From Pontibacter arcticus (GTDB lineage Bacteria; Bacteroidota; Bacteroidia; Cytophagales; Hymenobacteraceae): 64,000 nt of DNA. The stretch spans positions 1 to 64,000 of the forward strand of contig NZ_QMDV01000006.1 in the NCBI RefSeq assembly GCF_003284895.1. The letters are read 5' to 3'. Every line of letters starts with the position of its first letter. Positions within the stretch are counted from its first letter, which is position 1. Shown one piece after another: positions 62,006 through 64,000 of this stretch. The position numbers and the translations under genes are program-made. Under the pieces are notes generated by a model. That model saw only the letters and a list, made by a program, of their open reading frames with translations. It did not search any database and had not been told where the DNA came from.

Positions 62006-64000
62006 TTATTTCTTTACCACTCTCCTTGTGATTACGCCGTCGTTAGCTATTAGCTGTAGCAGGTATACCCCTTGAGCTTTACCTGTAAGATCCAGCACAT
62101 GACTAAATTCACCTGACACCTGAGGAAAGCTTTGCTTTAATACAGTCTGCCCTTTTGCATCAAACAACCTCAATTCTAGCCCTATCCTTCCTGTCATAGG
62201 CAGAGTTACCTGTAGCCTATCATTCGTCGGATTCGGGTAAAGGGAAAGCCCCGACGCCAGCTTACTCTCCTTTATACCCGTACAGGTGGAAACAGTAATA
62301 TTCTGAGTCGCCGTGACTGTGCAGCCATTGACAGTGTAGGAGTAGGTGATGACATAAGTACCTGCGCCTACTGCAGCTGCGCTAAACACTCCGTTGCTTA
62401 CCCCCTCTCCAGAGTAGGTACCCCCGCTCGGCTGGCCACCGGTAAGTATATAGCTAGTGTTGCTGCTACAAATAGTTTCGCCAAAAGAAGCTAGTGTAAC
62501 TACTGGCAACGCATTAACTGTCACCTCTATCTTGGCTCTTGGGCTCTCGCATCCGTTTACCGTCTGCGATACATAATACGATGTAGTACCTACTGTTGCT
62601 GTTGAAGGTGTTGGCGCTGTTGCAGAGCCTGTGCCGCCTGTAGCTGAAGTATACCATTGAAGATTAGCACCTGCCGCCGTTAAGGTAGAAGCTGCAGCGC
62701 CCTGGCAGTAAGTTGAGGTCGCTGTAACGGTTGGCGCTGTTGGTACAGCATTTACCGTTACAGTTACAGCATCAGAAGTGAGACTCTCGCAGCCGCCATC
62801 GGTTTTTACTTTTACTGAATAAGAACCCGTCGTTGATACAGTAATACTCTGTGTAGTTGCTCCAGTAGACCACAAATACGACGCAGAAACAGGCGCTGTT
62901 AACACCACAGACCCACCTTCACAAAGTGAAGTAGAGCCGCTGACTTTAATCATGGGTTTAGCTGGCAGGGCATTGACCGTTACTTCTATTTTAGCTCTTG
63001 GGCTCTCGCAGCCGTTCACTGTCTGCGACACGTAATAAGAAGTAGTGCCTGCTGTAGCCGTTGAAGGTGTTGGCGCTGTTGATGCACCAGTTCCCCCTGT
63101 TTCCTGCGTGTACCACTTCAGGCTTTCACCCGTTGCTGCTAGCGTAGAGGCAGTGGCATTCTGGCAGTAGCTCAGGCTTGCAGTCACACCCGGAGCTGAG
63201 GGACGAACATTTACGGTAATCGCGACAGCATCAGAACTAACACTTTCACATCGACCAGCATTTGTTACCTTTACCGTGTAAGAACCCGCAGTTGATACAG
63301 TAATACTCTGTCGGATATCTCCAGTAGACCATAAATAAGAAGAAGCATCAGGCGCTGTTAACACCACAGAACCACCTTCACAAAGCGAAGTAGAGCCGCT
63401 GATTGTAATCACGGGCTTGGCTGGCAACGCATTAACTGTCACCTCTATCTTGGCTCTTGGGCTCTCGCAGCCGTTCACCGTCTGCGACACGTAATAAGAA
63501 GTAGTACCTGCTGTTGCCGTTGAAGGTGTTGGCGCTGTTGCAGAGCCTGTGCCGCCTGTAGCTGAAGTATACCACTGAAGGTTAGCGCCTGCCGCCTTTA
63601 AGGTTAAAGCTGCAGCGCCTTGGCAGTAGCTCAGGCTTGTAGCTGAAGTAGTAGGGGAAGATGGCAATGATTTAATAATAGCACTTACTGCAGTTCTTAT
63701 ACTTTCAGAACCATCACTTAGGACTGAAACATAGTAAGTCGTTGATGCTGTTAAAACAGGGGTTATGTAAGTAGCATTATGTGCGTTAGGTATTGCTGTA
63801 CCTCCTGTTTCAACAGTATACCATCTATAGTTACCATCATCCGCTCCTGATGCTGTTAATACAACTGACCCTGAGCCACAGATAGATGCACCTGTAACTT
63901 CGGGTCCACTCATCATCTTAGCAATAAACATTTCACCTTCACGATTATACAGGACTGAAGTGAGCCGGGTACTATATAAAGCGTTGTTACCAAACAATGC
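62006..64000 (-). CDS. Secreted Ig-like repeat protein with T9SS sorting domain, 5' end missing
   Basis: At least 664 residues, open to the window edge, so the ATG at 63997 is probably internal. It consists of Ig/PKD-like repeats (VSQTVNGCESPRAKIEVTVNALP occurs three times) with DNA-level repeats at about 62510-62700, 62970-63160 and 63425-63640. It ends in a type IX secretion signal (LSLYPNPTNDRLQVTL ... ARGVYLL-like GVYLLQLIANDGVITRRVVKK). Such proteins are exported and bound to the surface. It places the host among gliding/T9SS-bearing Bacteroidota. Confidence 0.88.
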   Translation of the reverse strand, partial: ALFGNNALYSTRLTSVLYNREGEMFIAKMMSGPEVTGASICGSGSVVLTASGADDGNYRWYTVETGGTAIPNAHNATYITPVLTASTTYYVSVLSDGSESIRTAVSAIIKSLPSSPTTSATSLSYCQGAAALTLKAAGANLQWYTSATGGTGSATAPTPSTATAGTTSYYVSQTVNGCESPRAKIEVTVNALPAKPVITISGSTSLCEGGSVVLTAPDASSYLWSTGDIRQSITVSTAGSYTVKVTNAGRCESVSSDAVAITVNVRPSAPGVTASLSYCQNATASTLAATGESLKWYTQETGGTGASTAPTPSTATAGTTSYYVSQTVNGCESPRAKIEVTVNALPAKPMIKVSGSTSLCEGGSVVLTAPVSASYLWSTGATTQSITVSTTGSYSVKVKTDGGCESLTSDAVTVTVNAVPTAPTVTATSTYCQGAAASTLTAAGANLQWYTSATGGTGSATAPTPSTATVGTTSYYVSQTVNGCESPRAKIEVTVNALPVVTLASFGETICSSNTSYILTGGQPSGGTYSGEGVSNGVFSAAAVGAGTYVITYSYTVNGCTVTATQNITVSTCTGIKESKLASGLSLYPNPTNDRLQVTLPMTGRIGLELRLFDAKGQTVLKQSFPQVSGEFSHVLDLTGKAQGVYLLQLIANDGVITRRVVKK

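Overview
The window looks like a large conjugative plasmid, or a plasmid-like integrative element, from a member of the Bacteroidota. I infer this from a Bacteroidetes-type conjugation operon (TraA, TraE-TraO order, DUF4134/DUF4133 proteins, VirB4-like TraG), a TonB-dependent receptor with DUF4249 and lipoprotein partners, a repeat protein ending in a type IX secretion sorting domain, and several promoters resembling the Bacteroidetes TAnnTTTG -7 box. No 16S or other marker gene is present, so the genus cannot be fixed; the moderate GC and protein style would suit the Cytophagales/Hymenobacteraceae.

Layout. 1-340: tail of an IS21-family istB and the right end of that IS. 542-10424: a five-gene operon on the minus strand led by a retron-type reverse transcriptase, followed by a GHKL/HSP90-like ATPase, a HEPN-like protein, a RecD-like helicase and a TPR/OB protein, with a divergent WYL regulator and two matching palindromic operators in between. 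10582-14145: Hachiman (hamA-hamB). 14537-15490: scar zone with a relic of a herA tail, a truncated Fic gene and a broken MORN-repeat gene. 15911-17702: AbiE-type toxin-antitoxin pair with a 22-bp perfect inverted repeat upstream. 17734-23481: a PIN-like gene and a TonB receptor operon. 23841-31973: a five-gene operon joining a type III-like Mod/Res pair to a small protein, a DndD-like ATPase and a DndE-HerA fusion. 31998-36856: a Fic relic, small genes, a serine recombinase, and a DUF3800 protein. 37125-38391: Fic toxin cassette. 38538-40498: replication initiator and 12 iterons. 40813-42463: RadC-like and ArdC genes under matching promoters. 46126-61052: mobilization and conjugation module. 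61049-61890: small regulators. 62006-64000: a secreted repeat protein running off the window.

How it fits together. The 38.5-61 kb part is a self-contained replication, anti-restriction and conjugation backbone; the first 38 kb is an accessory island holding at least four anti-phage or stabilization systems. Two of these, the retron-led operon and the Mod/Res-DndD-DndE/HerA operon, are combinations I cannot assign to a named system. A second, mostly deleted copy of the latter seems to have existed at 14.5 kb, and comparison of the two sites suggests that a fic gene once followed herA.
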